Assembly (NCBI RefSeq): GCF_030246905.1 | Contig: NZ_CP126741.1 | Coordinates: forward strand, 372,001-436,000 | Direction of reading: 5' to 3' | Length of the DNA stretch: 64,000 nucleotides | Source: Microbacterium sp. zg-Y818 | GTDB lineage: Bacteria; Actinomycetota; Actinomycetes; Actinomycetales; Microbacteriaceae | In this document: positions 23,580 through 34,543 of the stretch, in pieces | Numbering within the stretch: the stretch's first letter is position 1 | How the letters are laid out: each line of letters begins with the position of its first letter | The notes under the pieces: model-generated | Told to the model about the DNA's origin: nothing | The model's database searches: none | Seen by the model: only the letters and a program-made list of their open reading frames with translations | Position numbers and translations under genes: made by a program

Positions 23580-23888
23580 ATGGCGGGACAGAAGATCCGC
23601 ATTCGCCTGAAGTCGTATGACCACGAGGTCATCGACACGTCGGCACGCAAGATCGTCGACACCGTGACCCGTGCGGGCGCGACGGTCGTGGGCCCGGTGC
23701 CCCTCCCGACGGAGAAGAACGTCGTGGCCGTCATCCGGTCGCCCCACAAGTACAAGGACAGCCGCGAGCACTTCGAGATGCGCACCCACAAGCGCCTGAT
23801 CGACATCATCGACCCGACGCCCAAGGCCGTCGACTCGCTGATGCGTCTCGACCTGCCGGCAGACGTCAACATCGAGATCAAGCTCTGA
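23580..23888 (+). CDS. rpsJ: 30S ribosomal protein S10
   Basis: 102 aa, ATG 23580 after a GAAAGAGAGTGAG ribosome-binding region. S10 (NusE) belongs to the 30S head and also acts with NusB in rRNA antitermination. [26 protein letters not shown] and [12 protein letters not shown] are diagnostic. First gene of the fused S10-spc operon. Confidence 0.99.
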   Translation: MAGQKIRIRLKSYDHEVIDTSARKIVDTVTRAGATVVGPVPLPTEKNVVAVIRSPHKYKDSREHFEMRTHKRLIDIIDPTPKAVDSLMRLDLPADVNIEIKL

Positions 23889-23896
23889 GGTTCGAC

Positions 23897-24556
23897 ATGG
23901 CTGACATCAACAACAAGGTTTCGAAGGGTCTCCTGGGCACCAAGCTCGGCATGACCCAGGTTTGGGACGAGAACGGCAAGCTCGTTCCCGTCACCGTGAT
24001 CGAGGTCGCACCCAACGTGGTGACCCAGGTCCGCACGCCCGAGAAGGACGGCTACAAGGCCGTGCAGATCGCGTACGGGCAGATCGACCCCCGCAAGGTC
24101 AACAAGCCGCAGACGGCCCACTTCGAGGCTGCCGGCGTGACCCCCCGTCGCCACCTCACCGAGGTGCGCACCGCCGACGCTGCTGACTACTCACTCGGTC
24201 AGGAACTGACGGTGGACGGCACCTTCGAGGCCGGCCAGCTGGTCGACGTCGTCGGCACCAGCAAGGGCAAGGGCACCGCGGGTGTCATGAAGCGTCACAA
24301 CTTCAAGGGCGTCTCCGCTTCGCACGGTGCGCACCGCAACCACCGCAAGCCCGGCTCGATCGGCGCATCGTCGACCCCGAGCCGCGTCTTCAAGGGCATG
24401 CGCATGGCCGGCCGTATGGGTGGCGAGCGCGTGACCGTCCTCAACCTCACGGTGCACGCCGTCGACGCCGAGAAGGGTCTGCTGCTCGTCAAGGGCGCCG
24501 TCCCCGGTGCTCGTGGCCGCATCGTCTACGTCCGCAACGCAGTGAAGGGTGCCTGA
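23897..24556 (+). CDS. rplC: 50S ribosomal protein L3
   Basis: 219 aa, ATG 23897. L3 is an early assembly protein close to the peptidyl transferase centre. The start [16 protein letters not shown] and the central [28 protein letters not shown] extension are conserved. It lies 8 nt after rpsJ in standard order. Confidence 0.99.
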   Translation: MADINNKVSKGLLGTKLGMTQVWDENGKLVPVTVIEVAPNVVTQVRTPEKDGYKAVQIAYGQIDPRKVNKPQTAHFEAAGVTPRRHLTEVRTADAADYSLGQELTVDGTFEAGQLVDVVGTSKGKGTAGVMKRHNFKGVSASHGAHRNHRKPGSIGASSTPSRVFKGMRMAGRMGGERVTVLNLTVHAVDAEKGLLLVKGAVPGARGRIVYVRNAVKGA

Positions 24557-24558
24557 TC

Positions 24559-25221
24559 ATGGCTGACTCGACTCTCGCGCTCGACGTTCGTACGGCCGAC
24601 GGCAAGAAGGCCGGCTCCGTGGAGCTGCCCGCCGCTCTGTTCGACGTCAAGACGAACATCCCGCTGATCCACCAGGTCGTCGTCGCGCAGCTCGCCGCGG
24701 CACGCCAGGGCACCCACTCGACCAAGCGTCGCGGTGAGGTCTCCGGTGCCGGCCGCAAGCCCTTCAAGCAGAAGGGCACGGGTAACGCCCGTCAGGGCTC
24801 GATCCGCGCACCCCAGATGACCGGTGGTGGCATCGTGCACGGCCCGAAGCCGCGCGACTACTCGCAGCGCACCCCCAAGAAGATGGTCGCCGCCGCCCTG
24901 CTGGGCGCACTCAGCGACCGCGCTCGCGGGCAGCGTCTGCACGTCGTCGACTCCTTCGCGATCGACGGCGCGCCCTCCACGAAGGCCGCTGCCGCGGTGC
25001 TCTCCGGGCTCACCGCCACCAAGCGGGTGCTCGTGGTCATCGACCGCACCGACGAGATCACCGTCAAGAGCGTGCGCAACCTCGCGTACGTCCACGTGCT
25101 GACTTTCGACCAGCTCAACGCCTACGACGTGCTCGTCTCCGACGACATCGTCTTCACCAAGGCCGCCTACGACGCGTTCGTCGCGTCGAAGAAGGCCAAC
25201 ACCGAGGAGGTCTCGGCATGA
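24559..25221 (+). CDS. rplD: 50S ribosomal protein L4
   Basis: 220 aa, ATG 24559, 2 nt after rplC. L4 lines the nascent-peptide tunnel and in E. coli represses the S10 operon. The tunnel loop [19 protein letters not shown] is intact, with no visible macrolide-resistance-type deletion. The stop overlaps rplW. Confidence 0.99.
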   Translation: MADSTLALDVRTADGKKAGSVELPAALFDVKTNIPLIHQVVVAQLAAARQGTHSTKRRGEVSGAGRKPFKQKGTGNARQGSIRAPQMTGGGIVHGPKPRDYSQRTPKKMVAAALLGALSDRARGQRLHVVDSFAIDGAPSTKAAAAVLSGLTATKRVLVVIDRTDEITVKSVRNLAYVHVLTFDQLNAYDVLVSDDIVFTKAAYDAFVASKKANTEEVSA

Positions 25222-25529
25222 CCACCGCGAACATCGCAGTGAACAAAGACCCGCGCGACATCATCCTCAAGCCGGTCGTCTCCGAGAAGAGCTACGGGCT
25301 CATCGACGAGGGCAAGTACACGTTCCTCGTGGACCCCCGTGCGTCGAAGACCGAGATCAAGCTCGCGATCGAGAAGATCTTCAACGTCAAGGTCGCCTCG
25401 GTCAACACCCTGAACCGCCCCGGCAAGGCACGTCGCACCCGCTTCGGGATGGGCAAGCGCAAGGACACCAAGCGCGCCATCGTGACGCTCAAGTCGGGCA
25501 CCATCGACATCTTCACGGCAGTCGGCTGA
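25218..25529 (+). CDS. rplW: 50S ribosomal protein L23
   Basis: 103 aa, ATG 25218 in an ATGA overlap with rplD. L23 sits at the tunnel exit and docks trigger factor and SRP. The motifs [29 protein letters not shown] and [19 protein letters not shown] are typical. Confidence 0.99.
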   Translation: MTTANIAVNKDPRDIILKPVVSEKSYGLIDEGKYTFLVDPRASKTEIKLAIEKIFNVKVASVNTLNRPGKARRTRFGMGKRKDTKRAIVTLKSGTIDIFTAVG

Positions 25530-25554
25530 CGGTCGGGACAGAGGACTAGAGAAC

Positions 25555-26394
25555 ATGGCTATTCGCAAGTACAAGCCCACGACCCCGGGTCGCCGCGGCT
25601 CGTCGGTGGCCGACTTCGCCGAGATCACCCGATCGACGCCTGAGAAGTCGCTCCTCCGCCCGCTCTCCAAGACCGGTGGTCGCAACAACCAGGGCCGCAT
25701 CACCACCCGCCACATCGGCGGTGGCCACAAGCGCCAGTACCGCGTCATCGACTTCCGTCGCAATGACAAGGACGGCGTCAACGCCAAGGTCGCTCACATC
25801 GAGTACGACCCCAACCGCACCGCACGCATCGCGCTGCTGCACTACTTCGACGGCGAGAAGCGTTACATCCTCGCGCCGAACAAGCTGGCGCAGGGCGACA
25901 TCGTCGAGTCGGGTGCCGGCGCTGACATCAAGCCGGGCAACAACCTGCCGCTGCGCAACATCCCCACCGGTACCGTCATCCACGCCATCGAGCTCCGCCC
26001 CGGCGGCGGCGCGAAGATGGCGCGTTCGGCGGGCACCTCGGTGCGTCTCGTCGCCAAGGACGGCCCCTACGCGCAGCTGCGTCTGCCCTCGGGTGAGATC
26101 CGCAACGTCGACGCACGCTGCCGCGCCACGATCGGCGAGGTCGGCAACGCCGAGCAGTCGAACATCAACTGGGGCAAGGCCGGCCGTAACCGCTGGAAGG
26201 GCATCCGCCCGACCGTCCGCGGTGTCGCGATGAACCCTGTCGACCACCCGCACGGTGGTGGTGAGGGTAAGACCTCCGGTGGTCGTCACCCCGTTTCTCC
26301 TTGGGGCCAGGCTGAGGGTCGCACCCGCCACGCCAACAAGGAAAGCGACAAGTACATCGTCCGCCGTCGCAACGCCGGCAAGAAGCGCAAGTAG
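25555..26394 (+). CDS. rplB: 50S ribosomal protein L2
   Basis: 279 aa, ATG 25555. L2 is required for subunit joining and peptidyl transferase activity. The C-terminal [29 protein letters not shown] contains the universally conserved histidine region. Length is normal. Confidence 0.99.
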   Translation: MAIRKYKPTTPGRRGSSVADFAEITRSTPEKSLLRPLSKTGGRNNQGRITTRHIGGGHKRQYRVIDFRRNDKDGVNAKVAHIEYDPNRTARIALLHYFDGEKRYILAPNKLAQGDIVESGAGADIKPGNNLPLRNIPTGTVIHAIELRPGGGAKMARSAGTSVRLVAKDGPYAQLRLPSGEIRNVDARCRATIGEVGNAEQSNINWGKAGRNRWKGIRPTVRGVAMNPVDHPHGGGEGKTSGGRHPVSPWGQAEGRTRHANKESDKYIVRRRNAGKKRK

Positions 26395-26406
26395 GAGTAG
26401 AGGAAG

Positions 26407-26688
26407 ATGCCTCGTAGCCTCAAGAAGGGCCCCTTCGTCGACGAGCACTTGCTTCGCAAGGTCGTCTCGCAGAACGAAGCCGGTTCCAAGAACGTCATCA
26501 AGACCTGGTCGCGCCGTTCGATGATCATCCCGGCAATGCTGGGTCACACCATCGCCGTGCACGACGGTCGCAAGCACATCCCCGTGTTCGTGACCGAGAC
26601 CATGGTCGGCCACAAACTGGGCGAGTTCGCGCCCACCCGCACCTTCCGCGGCCACGTGAAGGACGACAAGAAGGGCCGCCGCCGCTGA
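26407..26688 (+). CDS. rpsS: 30S ribosomal protein S19
   Basis: 93 aa, ATG 26407. S19 binds the 30S head with S13. [44 protein letters not shown] and the basic C-terminal tail are family hallmarks. Confidence 0.99.
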   Translation: MPRSLKKGPFVDEHLLRKVVSQNEAGSKNVIKTWSRRSMIIPAMLGHTIAVHDGRKHIPVFVTETMVGHKLGEFAPTRTFRGHVKDDKKGRRR

Positions 26689-26714
26689 CGCGGTGGCGCA
26701 GAGAGGAGAGAGAG

Positions 26715-27113
26715 ATGGTGGATTCCATCGCCCGCGTGCGACACATCCGCGTGACCCCTCAGAAGGCTCGTCGTGTCGTCGCTCTCATCAAGGGCAAGCA
26801 GGCTCAGGAGGCCCTGGCCATCCTGAAGTTCGCGCCGCAGAGTGCGTCCGAGCCGATCTACAAGCTCGTCGCTTCCGCGATGGCGAACGCCCGCGTCGCT
26901 GCCGACAAGAACGGCGAGTACCTGGATGACCAGGACCTGTACGTGAAGAACGCGTACGTCGACGAGGGTTCGACGCTCAAGCGTTTCCGCCCCCGTGCTC
27001 AGGGCCGCGCCTTCCAGATCAAGAAGCGCACCAGCCACATCACGGTGCAGCTGGCGACCCCCGAGGTCCAGGATGCTGCCCCCGCCACGACCAGCAAGAA
27101 GGCGAGCAAGTAA
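26715..27113 (+). CDS. rplV: 50S ribosomal protein L22
   Basis: 132 aa, ATG 26715 behind GAGAGGAGAGAG. L22 lines the exit tunnel. [18 protein letters not shown] and the hairpin around [21 protein letters not shown] are intact. A short Lys/Ala tail ends the protein. The stop overlaps rpsC (TAATG). Confidence 0.99.
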   Translation: MVDSIARVRHIRVTPQKARRVVALIKGKQAQEALAILKFAPQSASEPIYKLVASAMANARVAADKNGEYLDDQDLYVKNAYVDEGSTLKRFRPRAQGRAFQIKKRTSHITVQLATPEVQDAAPATTSKKASK

Positions 27114-27874
27114 TGGGACAGAAAGTTCACCCGTACGGCTTCCGCCTCGGCATCACCACCGACCACGTGTCGCGGTGGTTCTCCGACTCGACCAAGCCGG
27201 GCCAGCGCTACGCCGACTACGTCGCCGAGGACATCAAGATCCGCAAGCTCCTGCAGACGCAGCTCGACCGCGCCGGCGTGAGCAACATCGAGATCGAGCG
27301 CACCCGTGACCGTGTCCGCGTGGACATCCACACGGCCCGCCCGGGCATCGTGATCGGTCGCCGCGGCGCCGAGGCAGAGCGCATCCGCTCCGACCTCGAG
27401 AAGCTCACCGGCAAGCAGATCCAGCTGAACATCCTCGAGGTGAAGAACCCCGAGGCCGACGCTCAGCTGGTCGCGCAGGGCATCGCCGAGCAGCTCTCCG
27501 CACGTGTGGCCTTCCGCCGCGCGATGCGCAAGGGCCTGCAGGGCGCCCAGCGTGCCGGTGCCAAGGGCATCCGCATCCAGGTCTCGGGCCGCCTCGGCGG
27601 CGCCGAGATGAGCCGTTCGGAGTTCTACCGTGAAGGCCGTGTGCCCCTGCACACCCTGCGCGCGAACATCGACTACGGCTTCTACGAGGCGAAGACCACC
27701 TTCGGTCGCATCGGCGTGAAGGTCTGGATCTACAAGGGCGACCTGACCAACAAGGAGCTCGCTCGCGAGCAGGCCAACGCCCCGAAGACATCTCGTGGCC
27801 GTGACGACCGTGGTGGCGACCGTCGCCGTGGTCCGCGCAACGACGCACCCGTCGCAGAAGGAGCATCGGCGTAA
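27113..27874 (+). CDS. rpsC: 30S ribosomal protein S3
   Basis: 253 aa, ATG 27113. The KH domain with [13 protein letters not shown] is visible, as is the C-terminal domain [32 protein letters not shown]3 contributes to mRNA entry and helicase activity. It carries an actinobacterial-style basic C-terminal extension ([17 protein letters not shown]). Overlaps both neighbours by 1 nt. Confidence 0.99.
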   Translation: MGQKVHPYGFRLGITTDHVSRWFSDSTKPGQRYADYVAEDIKIRKLLQTQLDRAGVSNIEIERTRDRVRVDIHTARPGIVIGRRGAEAERIRSDLEKLTGKQIQLNILEVKNPEADAQLVAQGIAEQLSARVAFRRAMRKGLQGAQRAGAKGIRIQVSGRLGGAEMSRSEFYREGRVPLHTLRANIDYGFYEAKTTFGRIGVKVWIYKGDLTNKELAREQANAPKTSRGRDDRGGDRRRGPRNDAPVAEGASA

Positions 27875-28293
27875 TGCTTATCCCCCGCAAGGTCAAGTAC
27901 CGCAAGCAGCATCACCCCGGCCGTTCAGGCCAGGCCACCGGCGGCACGAAGGTCTCCTTCGGCGAGTACGGTATCCAGGCCCTGACGCCGGCCTACGTGA
28001 CGAACCGTCAGATCGAGTCCGCTCGTATCGCGATGACCCGTCACATCAAGCGTGGCGGAAAGGTGTGGATCAACATCTACCCCGACCGTCCGCTGACCAA
28101 GAAGCCGGCCGAAACCCGCATGGGTTCCGGTAAGGGCTCGCCCGAGTGGTGGGTCGCAAACGTGAAGCCGGGTCGCGTCCTGTTCGAGGTCGCCGGCGTC
28201 AACGAGCAGCTTGCTCGCGAGGCACTCACCCGTGCCATCCACAAGCTGCCCCTGAAGGCACGCATCATCAAGCGCGAGGAGGGCGACGCGTAA
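27874..28293 (+). CDS. rplP: 50S ribosomal protein L16
   Basis: 139 aa, ATG 27874. L16 binds 23S rRNA near the A site. [60 protein letters not shown] are diagnostic. Coupled to rpsC and rpmC by TAATG junctions. Confidence 0.99.
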   Translation: MLIPRKVKYRKQHHPGRSGQATGGTKVSFGEYGIQALTPAYVTNRQIESARIAMTRHIKRGGKVWINIYPDRPLTKKPAETRMGSGKGSPEWWVANVKPGRVLFEVAGVNEQLAREALTRAIHKLPLKARIIKREEGDA

Positions 28294-28607
28294 TGGCCGT
28301 CGGTACCAAGACGCTCGCTCCCAGCGAGCTCGACACATTCGAAGACCAGCGCCTCGTCGAGGAGCTCCGTAAGGCCAAGGAAGAGCTGTTCAACCTGCGC
28401 TTCCAGTCGGCCACGGGCCAGCTCGACAGCCACGGCCGCATCCGTGCGGTCAAGCGCGACATCGCGCGGCTGTACACCGTGATCCGCGAGCGCGAGCTCG
28501 GCATTCGTGCCACGCCCGCACCCGTCGAGACCGCGACGAAGGCGAAGAAGACGAAGGCCAAGAAGGCGGATGCCGCTGACGAGGCCGTGAAGGAAGAGGC
28601 CGAGTAA
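28293..28607 (+). CDS. rpmC: 50S ribosomal protein L29
   Basis: 104 aa, with ATG 28293 in TAATG as start. The L29 core is [47 protein letters not shown]. The protein is longer than the usual ~65 residues because of a Lys/Ala/Glu-rich C-terminal tail (~35 aa), probably disordered. It sits at the tunnel exit beside L23. Confidence 0.97.
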   Translation: MAVGTKTLAPSELDTFEDQRLVEELRKAKEELFNLRFQSATGQLDSHGRIRAVKRDIARLYTVIRERELGIRATPAPVETATKAKKTKAKKADAADEAVKEEAE

Positions 28608-28954
28608 TGGCTGAGACCACCGAGAAGAAGGCTGCCGCCTCGACCGCTCCGGTCGAGGCCAAGGGCCACGAGTCGTCGGCGCGCGATGTGCGCGACGAGA
28701 GCGCCCGCGGGTACCGCAAGTCCCGCCGCGGCTACGTCGTCAGCGACAAGATGGACAAGACCATCGTCGTCGAGGTCGAGGACCGCGTGAAGCACCCGCT
28801 GTACGGCAAGGTCATCCGCCGCACGTCGAAGGTCAAGGCCCACGACGAGGGCAACACCGCCGGCATCGGCGACCTCGTGCTCATCAACGAGACCCGCCCG
28901 CTGAGCGCCACCAAGCGCTGGCGCCTGGTCGAGATCCTCGAGAAGGCCAAGTAA
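28607..28954 (+). CDS. rpsQ: 30S ribosomal protein S17
   Basis: 115 aa, ATG 28607. The S17 OB fold is recognisable from [46 protein letters not shown] ~35-residue Ala/Glu/Lys N-terminal extension precedes the core, as in other actinobacteria. It overlaps rpmC by 1 nt. Confidence 0.98.
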   Translation: MAETTEKKAAASTAPVEAKGHESSARDVRDESARGYRKSRRGYVVSDKMDKTIVVEVEDRVKHPLYGKVIRRTSKVKAHDEGNTAGIGDLVLINETRPLSATKRWRLVEILEKAK

Positions 28955-28988
28955 GGCTTCGGCCTTCTTGGAATCCAAGGAGTAACAA

Positions 28989-29357
28989 GTGATTCAGAAC
29001 GAATCCCGACTCAAGGTCGCCGACAACACCGGCGCCAAGGAGCTGCTCACGATCCGTGTGCTCGGCGGCTCCGCGCGCCGGTACGCCGGCGTGGGCGACA
29101 TCATCGTCGCAACGGTGAAGGATGCCATCCCCGGCGGAAACGTCAAGAAGGGTGATGTCGTCAAGGCCGTCATCGTGCGCACCGTCAAGTCGACCCGTCG
29201 TCCCGACGGCTCGTACATCAAGTTCGACGAGAACGCCGCCGTGATCCTGAAGAACGACGGGGAGCCCCGCGGCACCCGCATCTTCGGTCCCGTCGGTCGT
29301 GAGCTTCGCGACAAGAAGTTCATGAAGATCGTCTCCCTCGCCCCGGAGGTCATTTGA
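28989..29357 (+). CDS. rplN: 50S ribosomal protein L14
   Basis: 122 aa, GTG start 28989 with AAGGAG just upstream. L14 contributes to the intersubunit bridge B8. [28 protein letters not shown] and [14 protein letters not shown] are diagnostic. Confidence 0.99.
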   Translation: MIQNESRLKVADNTGAKELLTIRVLGGSARRYAGVGDIIVATVKDAIPGGNVKKGDVVKAVIVRTVKSTRRPDGSYIKFDENAAVILKNDGEPRGTRIFGPVGRELRDKKFMKIVSLAPEVI

Positions 29358-29359
29358 TC

Positions 29360-29719
29360 ATGGCGAAAATCAAGAAGGGCGACCTGGTTCAGGTCATCTC
29401 GGGCGCCAAGCCCGAGCGCGGCGGAGACCGTGGCAAGCAGGGCAAGGTCCTCGAGGTCCTTGTCGAGCGCAACCGCGTCATCGTCGAAGGCGTGAACTAC
29501 GTCACCAAGCACACCCGTGTGGGCCAGACCCAGCGCGGCACCAAGACGGGTGGCCTCGAGACGTTCGAAGCCCCCATCCACATCTCGAACGTCGCCCTGG
29601 TCGACCCCGAGACGAAGAAGCCGACCCGTATCGGCAGCCGCGTCGAGGAGCAGACCAAGAACGGCGTCAAGCGCACGGTCCGCGTGCGCTACGCGAAGAA
29701 GTCAGGCAAGGACCTCTGA
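29360..29719 (+). CDS. rplX: 50S ribosomal protein L24
   Basis: 119 aa. I chose ATG 29360 over the overlapping TTG 29354 because GGAGGT (29345-29350) is well spaced for it. L24 initiates 50S assembly; the KOW motif ([29 protein letters not shown]) is clear. Confidence 0.98.
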   Translation: MAKIKKGDLVQVISGAKPERGGDRGKQGKVLEVLVERNRVIVEGVNYVTKHTRVGQTQRGTKTGGLETFEAPIHISNVALVDPETKKPTRIGSRVEEQTKNGVKRTVRVRYAKKSGKDL

Positions 29720-29721
29720 GA

Positions 29722-30312
29722 ATGAGCACTGCACCTGCCGTGGAGGCTGGCAAGATCCAGCCCCGCCTGAAGCAGAAGTACAAGAACGAGATCCAGAAGG
29801 CTCTGCAGGAGGAGTTCGGCTACTCGAACGTCATGCAGATCCCCGGGATCGTCAAGGTCGTCGTCAACACCGGTGTCGGTGAGGCTGCGCGTGACAGCAA
29901 GGTGATCGATGGTGCGGTCGACGACCTCACCAAGATCACCGGCCAGAAGCCGGTCGTCACCAAGGCCCGCAAGTCCATCGCGCAGTTCAAGCTGCGCGAG
30001 GGTCAGGCCATCGGCGCGCACGTCACCCTCCGCGGTGACCGCGCGTGGGAGTTCCTGGACCGCCTCGTGAACCTCGCGCTGCCCCGCATCCGCGACTTCC
30101 GTGGCCTCTCGCCGAAGCAGTTCGACGGGCACGGCAACTACACGTTCGGCCTGCAGGAGCAGGCGGTCTTCCACGAGATCAACCAGGACAAGATCGATCG
30201 CGTTCGCGGCTTCGACATCACTGTCGTCACCACTGCGAAGACGGACGAGGAGGGCCGCTCGCTGCTGCGTCAGCTCGGCTTCCCCTTCCGCGCCGACGAC
30301 GCTCAGGCGTAA
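29722..30312 (+). CDS. rplE: 50S ribosomal protein L5
   Basis: 196 aa, ATG 29722. L5 binds 5S rRNA in the central protuberance. [52 protein letters not shown] are diagnostic. In most bacteria rpsN (S14) follows; here the gene is followed by a hairpin and then rpsH. Confidence 0.99.
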   Translation: MSTAPAVEAGKIQPRLKQKYKNEIQKALQEEFGYSNVMQIPGIVKVVVNTGVGEAARDSKVIDGAVDDLTKITGQKPVVTKARKSIAQFKLREGQAIGAHVTLRGDRAWEFLDRLVNLALPRIRDFRGLSPKQFDGHGNYTFGLQEQAVFHEINQDKIDRVRGFDITVVTTAKTDEEGRSLLRQLGFPFRADDAQA

Positions 30313-30324
30313 TCGGATAAGCTT

Positions 30325-30366
30325 GGGCGTTTGGTCTCGGACCCTGCGGTCCGGGACCAAACGCCC
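30325..30366 (+). terminator. long hairpin at the rplE-rpsH joint
   Basis: 19-bp stem (30325-30343 / 30348-30366) with one G-U wobble and a CTGC loop. It occupies the site where rpsN lies in related operons. The downstream sequence CGTACAACTGAACA (30366-30379) recurs after rpmJ. Confidence 0.75.
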
Positions 30367-30380
30367 GTACAACTGAACAC
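30366..30380 (+). promoter_or_regulatory. ACAACTGAACA motif upstream of rpsH
   Basis: CGTACAACTGAACA is identical over 14 nt to the sequence upstream of rpsM (38526-38539). It is related to ACAACTCAACA upstream of rpoA and more distantly to the boxA-like GAGAACTCAACAG of the rRNA leader. Role unknown; an antitermination or processing element is possible. Confidence 0.45.
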
Positions 30381-30447
30381 CGCCCGTCATCGAAGGTCGG
30401 CTGTCGCGTAACGGCATCCGAAACCTCGTGAACAAAGGAACAAACTC

Positions 30448-30846
30448 ATGACAATGACAGACCCGGTCGCAGACATGCTGACCCGTCTGCGCAACGCGAA
30501 CTCGGCGCACCACGAAACCGTGTCCATGCCGAGCTCCAAGCTCAAGACTCACATCGCCGAGATCCTCCAGCAGGAGGGCTACATCGCCGGCTGGGAGGTC
30601 ACCGACGCGCGCGTTGGGCAGACCATCACGCTGACGCTCAAGTACGGCCCCAACCGCGAGCGGTCGATCGCCGGCATCAAGCGCGTGTCGAAGCCGGGTC
30701 TGCGCGTGTACGCACGCTCGACCGAGATCCCCACGGTGCTCGGCGGCCTCGGCGTCGCAATTCTGTCCACTTCCTCTGGCCTCCTCACGGACCGCCAGGC
30801 CGAGTCGAAGGGCGTCGGCGGGGAAGTCCTCGCCTACGTGTGGTGA
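30448..30846 (+). CDS. rpsH: 30S ribosomal protein S8
   Basis: 132 aa, ATG 30448 behind AAAGGA. S8 binds the central domain of 16S rRNA and is the spc-operon repressor in E. coli. [18 protein letters not shown] and the C-terminal [36 protein letters not shown] are typical. It follows the ~135-nt gap that lacks rpsN. Confidence 0.99.
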   Translation: MTMTDPVADMLTRLRNANSAHHETVSMPSSKLKTHIAEILQQEGYIAGWEVTDARVGQTITLTLKYGPNRERSIAGIKRVSKPGLRVYARSTEIPTVLGGLGVAILSTSSGLLTDRQAESKGVGGEVLAYVW

Positions 30847-30851
30847 TCTGA

Positions 30852-31388
30852 ATGTCCCGCATCGGTCGTCTTCCCATCGACATCCCCGCCGGCGTGACCG
30901 TCGAGGTCTCCGGACAGGATGTCTCCGTCAAGGGCCCGAAGGGCGAGCTCAAGCTCACCGTCTCGCGCCCCATCGAGATCGCGGTGCAGGAGAACCAGGT
31001 TCTGGTCTCCCGCCCCGACGACGAGCGCGAGTCGCGGTCGCTTCACGGCCTGACCCGCACGCTCATCAACAACAACATCATCGGCGTCACCCAGGGCTAC
31101 ACCAAGGGCCTTGAGGTCGTCGGCACCGGTTACCGCGTCGCTCAGAAGGGCAGCTCGGTCGAGTTCGCCCTCGGCTTCTCGCACCCCGTGCTCGTCGACC
31201 CGCCGGCCGGCATCACGTTCACGGTGGAGGGCAACAACAAGCTCACCGTGAGCGGCATCGACAAGCAGGCCGTCGGTGAGGCTGCCGCCAACATCCGCAA
31301 GATCCGCAAGCCTGAGCCGTACAAGGGCAAGGGTGTGCGCTACGCCGGCGAGGTCGTTCGGCGCAAGGCCGGAAAGGCTGGTAAGTAA
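30852..31388 (+). CDS. rplF: 50S ribosomal protein L6
   Basis: 178 aa, ATG 30852. L6 sits near the sarcin-ricin loop. [17 protein letters not shown] and the C-terminal [30 protein letters not shown] are diagnostic. Confidence 0.99.
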   Translation: MSRIGRLPIDIPAGVTVEVSGQDVSVKGPKGELKLTVSRPIEIAVQENQVLVSRPDDERESRSLHGLTRTLINNNIIGVTQGYTKGLEVVGTGYRVAQKGSSVEFALGFSHPVLVDPPAGITFTVEGNNKLTVSGIDKQAVGEAAANIRKIRKPEPYKGKGVRYAGEVVRRKAGKAGK

Positions 31389-31390
31389 CC

Positions 31391-31750
31391 ATGGCTGTGA
31401 CTTCCAAGTCCGTCGCACGCGCGCGTCGTCACGCGCGTCTGCGCAAGAAGGTCGTCGGCACCGAGGCGCGTCCGCGTCTGGTGGTCACCCGTTCGGCGCG
31501 TCACGTCTTCGTCCAGCTGGTCGACGACAGCAAGGGTCACACCCTCGCGTCGGCTTCGACCCTCGAGACCGACCTGCGCGGCTTCGACGGTGACAAGACC
31601 GCCAAGGCCCGCAAGGTCGGCGAGCTCGTCGCCGAGCGCGCGAAGGCAGCCGGCGTCGTCGACGTCGTGTTCGACCGTGGTGGCAACCGCTACGCGGGTC
31701 GTGTCGCCGCGATCGCCGACGGCGCCCGCGAGGGAGGCCTGAACCTGTGA
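31391..31750 (+). CDS. rplR: 50S ribosomal protein L18
   Basis: 119 aa, ATG 31391, 2 nt after rplF. It binds 5S rRNA with L5. [40 protein letters not shown] and [26 protein letters not shown] are diagnostic. It overlaps rpsE by GTGA. Confidence 0.99.
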   Translation: MAVTSKSVARARRHARLRKKVVGTEARPRLVVTRSARHVFVQLVDDSKGHTLASASTLETDLRGFDGDKTAKARKVGELVAERAKAAGVVDVVFDRGGNRYAGRVAAIADGAREGGLNL

Positions 31751-32427
31751 GCGAGAACAAGGAGAACGAAGTGACCGAAACCGCTCCGGCTGCGGCCGCG
31801 GCCGCGCCCGAGACGGCAGCGGCGGAGCGCGAGCCCCGCCGCGGTGGTCGCGAGCGCAGCCAGACCCGCGACCGCAACTCGCGCGACCGCAACGACAGCC
31901 AGTTCCTTGAGCGCGTCGTCACGATCAACCGCGTGTCGAAGGTCGTCAAGGGTGGCCGCCGCTTCAGCTTCACCGCCCTCGTGGTGGTCGGCGACGGCAA
32001 CGGTCTGGTGGGCGTCGGCTACGGCAAGGCCCGCGAGGTGCCCCTGGCCATCTCGAAGGGTGTCGAAGAGGCCAAGCGCAACTTCTTCCGCGTGCCCCGC
32101 GTCGGCTCGACCATCCCGCACCCCGTGCAGGGTGAGGCCGCTGCCGGTGTCGTGCTGCTGCGTCCGGCTGCCGCCGGTACCGGTGTCATCGCCGGTGGTC
32201 CGGTGCGTGCCGTGCTCGAGTGCGCCGGCATCCACGACGTGCTGTCGAAGTCGCTGGGCTCGTCGAACACGATCAACATCGTGCACGCGACGGTCGCGGC
32301 TCTGAAGAGCCTCGAGGAGCCCCGTGCGGTCGCCGCCCGTCGTGGTCTCGACTACGACGCGGTCGTTCCGGCGATCATCATCCGCAACGAGGCCAAGGCC
32401 GCTGCGGCGAAGAAGGTAGGTGCCTGA
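31747..32427 (+). CDS. rpsE: 30S ribosomal protein S5
   Basis: 226 aa, GTG start in the GTGA overlap. The dsRBD-like core begins [43 protein letters not shown]. An Ala/Glu/Arg-rich N-terminal extension of ~55 aa precedes it. S5 guards decoding accuracy and the mRNA entry channel. The stop overlaps rpmD (TGATG). Confidence 0.99.
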   Translation: MSENKENEVTETAPAAAAAAPETAAAEREPRRGGRERSQTRDRNSRDRNDSQFLERVVTINRVSKVVKGGRRFSFTALVVVGDGNGLVGVGYGKAREVPLAISKGVEEAKRNFFRVPRVGSTIPHPVQGEAAAGVVLLRPAAAGTGVIAGGPVRAVLECAGIHDVLSKSLGSSNTINIVHATVAALKSLEEPRAVAARRGLDYDAVVPAIIIRNEAKAAAAKKVGA

Positions 32428-32612
32428 TGGCTGCCCGTCTGAAGGTGACGCAGGTCAAGTCCAAGGTGAGCGAGAAGCAGAACCAGCGTGACACGCTGCG
32501 CAGCCTCGGTCTCAAGCGGATCGGCGACTCGGTCGTCCGTCCCGACGACGCGCAGACGCGCGGCTACGTCAAGACCGTCGCCCACCTCGTCAAGGTTGAG
32601 GAGATCGACTAA
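32427..32612 (+). CDS. rpmD: 50S ribosomal protein L30
   Basis: 61 aa, ATG 32427 within [42 protein letters not shown] is the L30 signature. Full length; it overlaps rplO by 1 nt (TAATG). Confidence 0.98.
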   Translation: MAARLKVTQVKSKVSEKQNQRDTLRSLGLKRIGDSVVRPDDAQTRGYVKTVAHLVKVEEID

Positions 32613-33118
32613 TGGCTGAGAAGGCCGAGAAGAAGGGCGCCGCCAAGGCTGCGTCCACCAAGGATGCCGCGGCATCGCGCCCCGGCGTGCTGAAGGTCCA
32701 CCACCTGCGTCCGGTCCCCGGTTCCAACACGGCGAAGACCCGTGTCGGTCGTGGTGAGGGCTCGAAGGGTAAGACCTCGGGTCGTGGCACCAAGGGCACG
32801 AAGGCCCGCTACAGCGTGAAGGTCGGCTTCGAGGGCGGTCAGATGCCGCTGCACATGCGTACTCCGAAGCTGCGCGGGTTCAAGAACCCGTTCCGCGTCG
32901 AGTACCAGGTGGTCAACCTCGACAAGCTCGCCGAGCTGTACCCGCAGGGTGGCGACGTCACCGTGGGCGACCTGGTCGCCAAGGGCGCCGTGCGCAAGAA
33001 CGAGAAGGTCAAGGTGCTCGGCACCGGAGACATCTCCGTGGCGCTGAACGTCTCCGTCGACAAGGTCTCCGGCTCCGCGGAGCAGAAGATCGTCGCAGCA
33101 GGCGGCACCATCAAGTAA
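32612..33118 (+). CDS. rplO: 50S ribosomal protein L15
   Basis: 168 aa, ATG 32612. [33 protein letters not shown] and [22 protein letters not shown] identify L15, a late 50S assembly protein. A ~25-aa Lys/Ala N-terminal extension is present. Last gene before a strong terminator. Confidence 0.99.
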   Translation: MAEKAEKKGAAKAASTKDAAASRPGVLKVHHLRPVPGSNTAKTRVGRGEGSKGKTSGRGTKGTKARYSVKVGFEGGQMPLHMRTPKLRGFKNPFRVEYQVVNLDKLAELYPQGGDVTVGDLVAKGAVRKNEKVKVLGTGDISVALNVSVDKVSGSAEQKIVAAGGTIK

Positions 33119-33124
33119 TCACGC

Positions 33125-33157
33125 CACAGGGGCCGGAGCGATGCTCCGGCCCCTGTG
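33125..33157 (+). terminator. spc operon terminator after rplO
   Basis: 15-bp perfect stem (33125-33139 / 33143-33157) just after rplO, separating it from secY. A TACTCT hexamer at 33161-33166 may be the -10 of a separate secY promoter; I see no good -35 for it. Confidence 0.8.
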
Positions 33158-33217
33158 CCGTACTCTGGTTGACGGCGTGCCTCGCAGCCGCCGCCGATCT
33201 CACTGGAGGAATCCGAC

Positions 33218-34543
33218 TTGTTCAGCGCCATCGCGCGGGTCTTCCGCACACCCGACCTGAGGCGGAAGATCGGCTTCACGCTCGGGATCATCGCCGTGTA
33301 TCGCCTCGGTGCCCACGTGCCGACGCCGTTCGTGGACTTCCCGAACGTGCAGTCCTGCCTCGCGCAGTCAGGCGGCACCGAGGGCCTGCTCTCGCTTGTG
33401 AACCTCTTCTCCGGAGGCGCGCTGCTGCAGCTGTCGATCTTCGCGCTGGGCGTGATGCCGTACATCACGGCCACGATCATCGTGCAGCTTCTGCGCGTGG
33501 TGATCCCGCACTTCGAGACGCTCTACAAAGAGGGCCAGGCCGGCCAGAGCAAGCTGACGCAGTACACCCGCTATCTGACGATCGCCCTCGCGCTGCTGCA
33601 GTCGACCACGCTCATCACGGTCGCCCGCAGCGGTCAGCTGTTCGGCATCACCGGCATCGCGGAGTGCGAGCAGGTGCTCACCAACGACGCGTGGTGGGCG
33701 CAGCTGCTGATGATCATCACGATGACCGCCGGCACCGGCCTCATCATGTGGTTCGCCGAGCTCGTCACCGAGCGCGGCGTCGGCAACGGCATGTCGCTGC
33801 TCATCTTCACCTCGATCGCCGCCACGTTCCCCTCGGCCATGTGGTCGATCTGGCAGGCCCGCGGCTTCGAGATCTTCCTGCTGGTGCTGGCCGTCGGCAT
33901 CCTGACCGTCGCCCTCGTCGTCTTCGTCGAGCAGTCGCAGAGGCGCATCCCGGTGCAGTACGCCAAGCGCATGGTGGGACGCCGCACCTACGGCGGCACC
34001 AACACCTACATCCCGATCAAGGTCAACATGGCCGGCGTCGTGCCCGTCATCTTCGCCTCGTCGCTGCTGTACATCCCCTCCCTCATCGCGCAGTTCAACC
34101 AGACGCCCGATGCCGAGGGCAACGTGCCCGGCTGGGTGGCGTGGATCCAGCAGTACTTCACCACCGGCGACCACCCGCTGTACATGGCGGTGTACTTCCT
34201 GCTCATCGTCGGCTTCACGTACTTCTACGTCGCCATCACGTTCAACCCGGTCGACGTCGCCGACAACATGAAGAAGTACGGCGGGTTCATCCCCGGCATC
34301 CGTGCCGGGCGTCCCACCGCCGAGTACCTCGACTACGTGCTCACCCGCATCACGCTGCCGGGCTCGATCTACCTGGGCCTCATCGCCCTCATCCCGCTTA
34401 TCGCCCTCGCCACGGTCGGCGCCAACCAGAACTTCCCGTTCGGCGGCGCGTCGATCCTGATCATCGTCGGTGTGGGTCTCGAGACGGTCAAGCAGATCGA
34501 CGCCCAGCTGCAGCAGCGCCACTACGAAGGGCTTCTCCGATGA
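33218..34543 (+). CDS. secY: preprotein translocase subunit SecY
   Basis: 441 aa, TTG start at 33218 with GGAGGA at 33205-33210. SecY is the ten-helix channel of the Sec translocon. [24 protein letters not shown], the plug region, [12 protein letters not shown] and [31 protein letters not shown] are family hallmarks. It exports proteins such as the lipoproteins and sortase substrates in this window. The stop overlaps adk (ATGA). Confidence 0.98.
   Translation: MFSAIARVFRTPDLRRKIGFTLGIIAVYRLGAHVPTPFVDFPNVQSCLAQSGGTEGLLSLVNLFSGGALLQLSIFALGVMPYITATIIVQLLRVVIPHFETLYKEGQAGQSKLTQYTRYLTIALALLQSTTLITVARSGQLFGITGIAECEQVLTNDAWWAQLLMIITMTAGTGLIMWFAELVTERGVGNGMSLLIFTSIAATFPSAMWSIWQARGFEIFLLVLAVGILTVALVVFVEQSQRRIPVQYAKRMVGRRTYGGTNTYIPIKVNMAGVVPVIFASSLLYIPSLIAQFNQTPDAEGNVPGWVAWIQQYFTTGDHPLYMAVYFLLIVGFTYFYVAITFNPVDVADNMKKYGGFIPGIRAGRPTAEYLDYVLTRITLPGSIYLGLIALIPLIALATVGANQNFPFGGASILIIVGVGLETVKQIDAQLQQRHYEGLLR

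Noticed and set aside
30367..30375. TACAACT upstream of rpsH (and rpsM) as a -10 promoter box
   Set aside because: No -35 lies at 16-18 nt upstream, where the hairpin arm is instead. The conserved block extends beyond a hexamer, so a promoter reading is weak.
30313..30447. Short zinc-type rpsN hidden between rplE and rpsH
   Set aside because: The 135-nt gap is shorter than the ~186 nt needed, is largely filled by a hairpin, and no CxxC zinc-ribbon reading is present in any frame.
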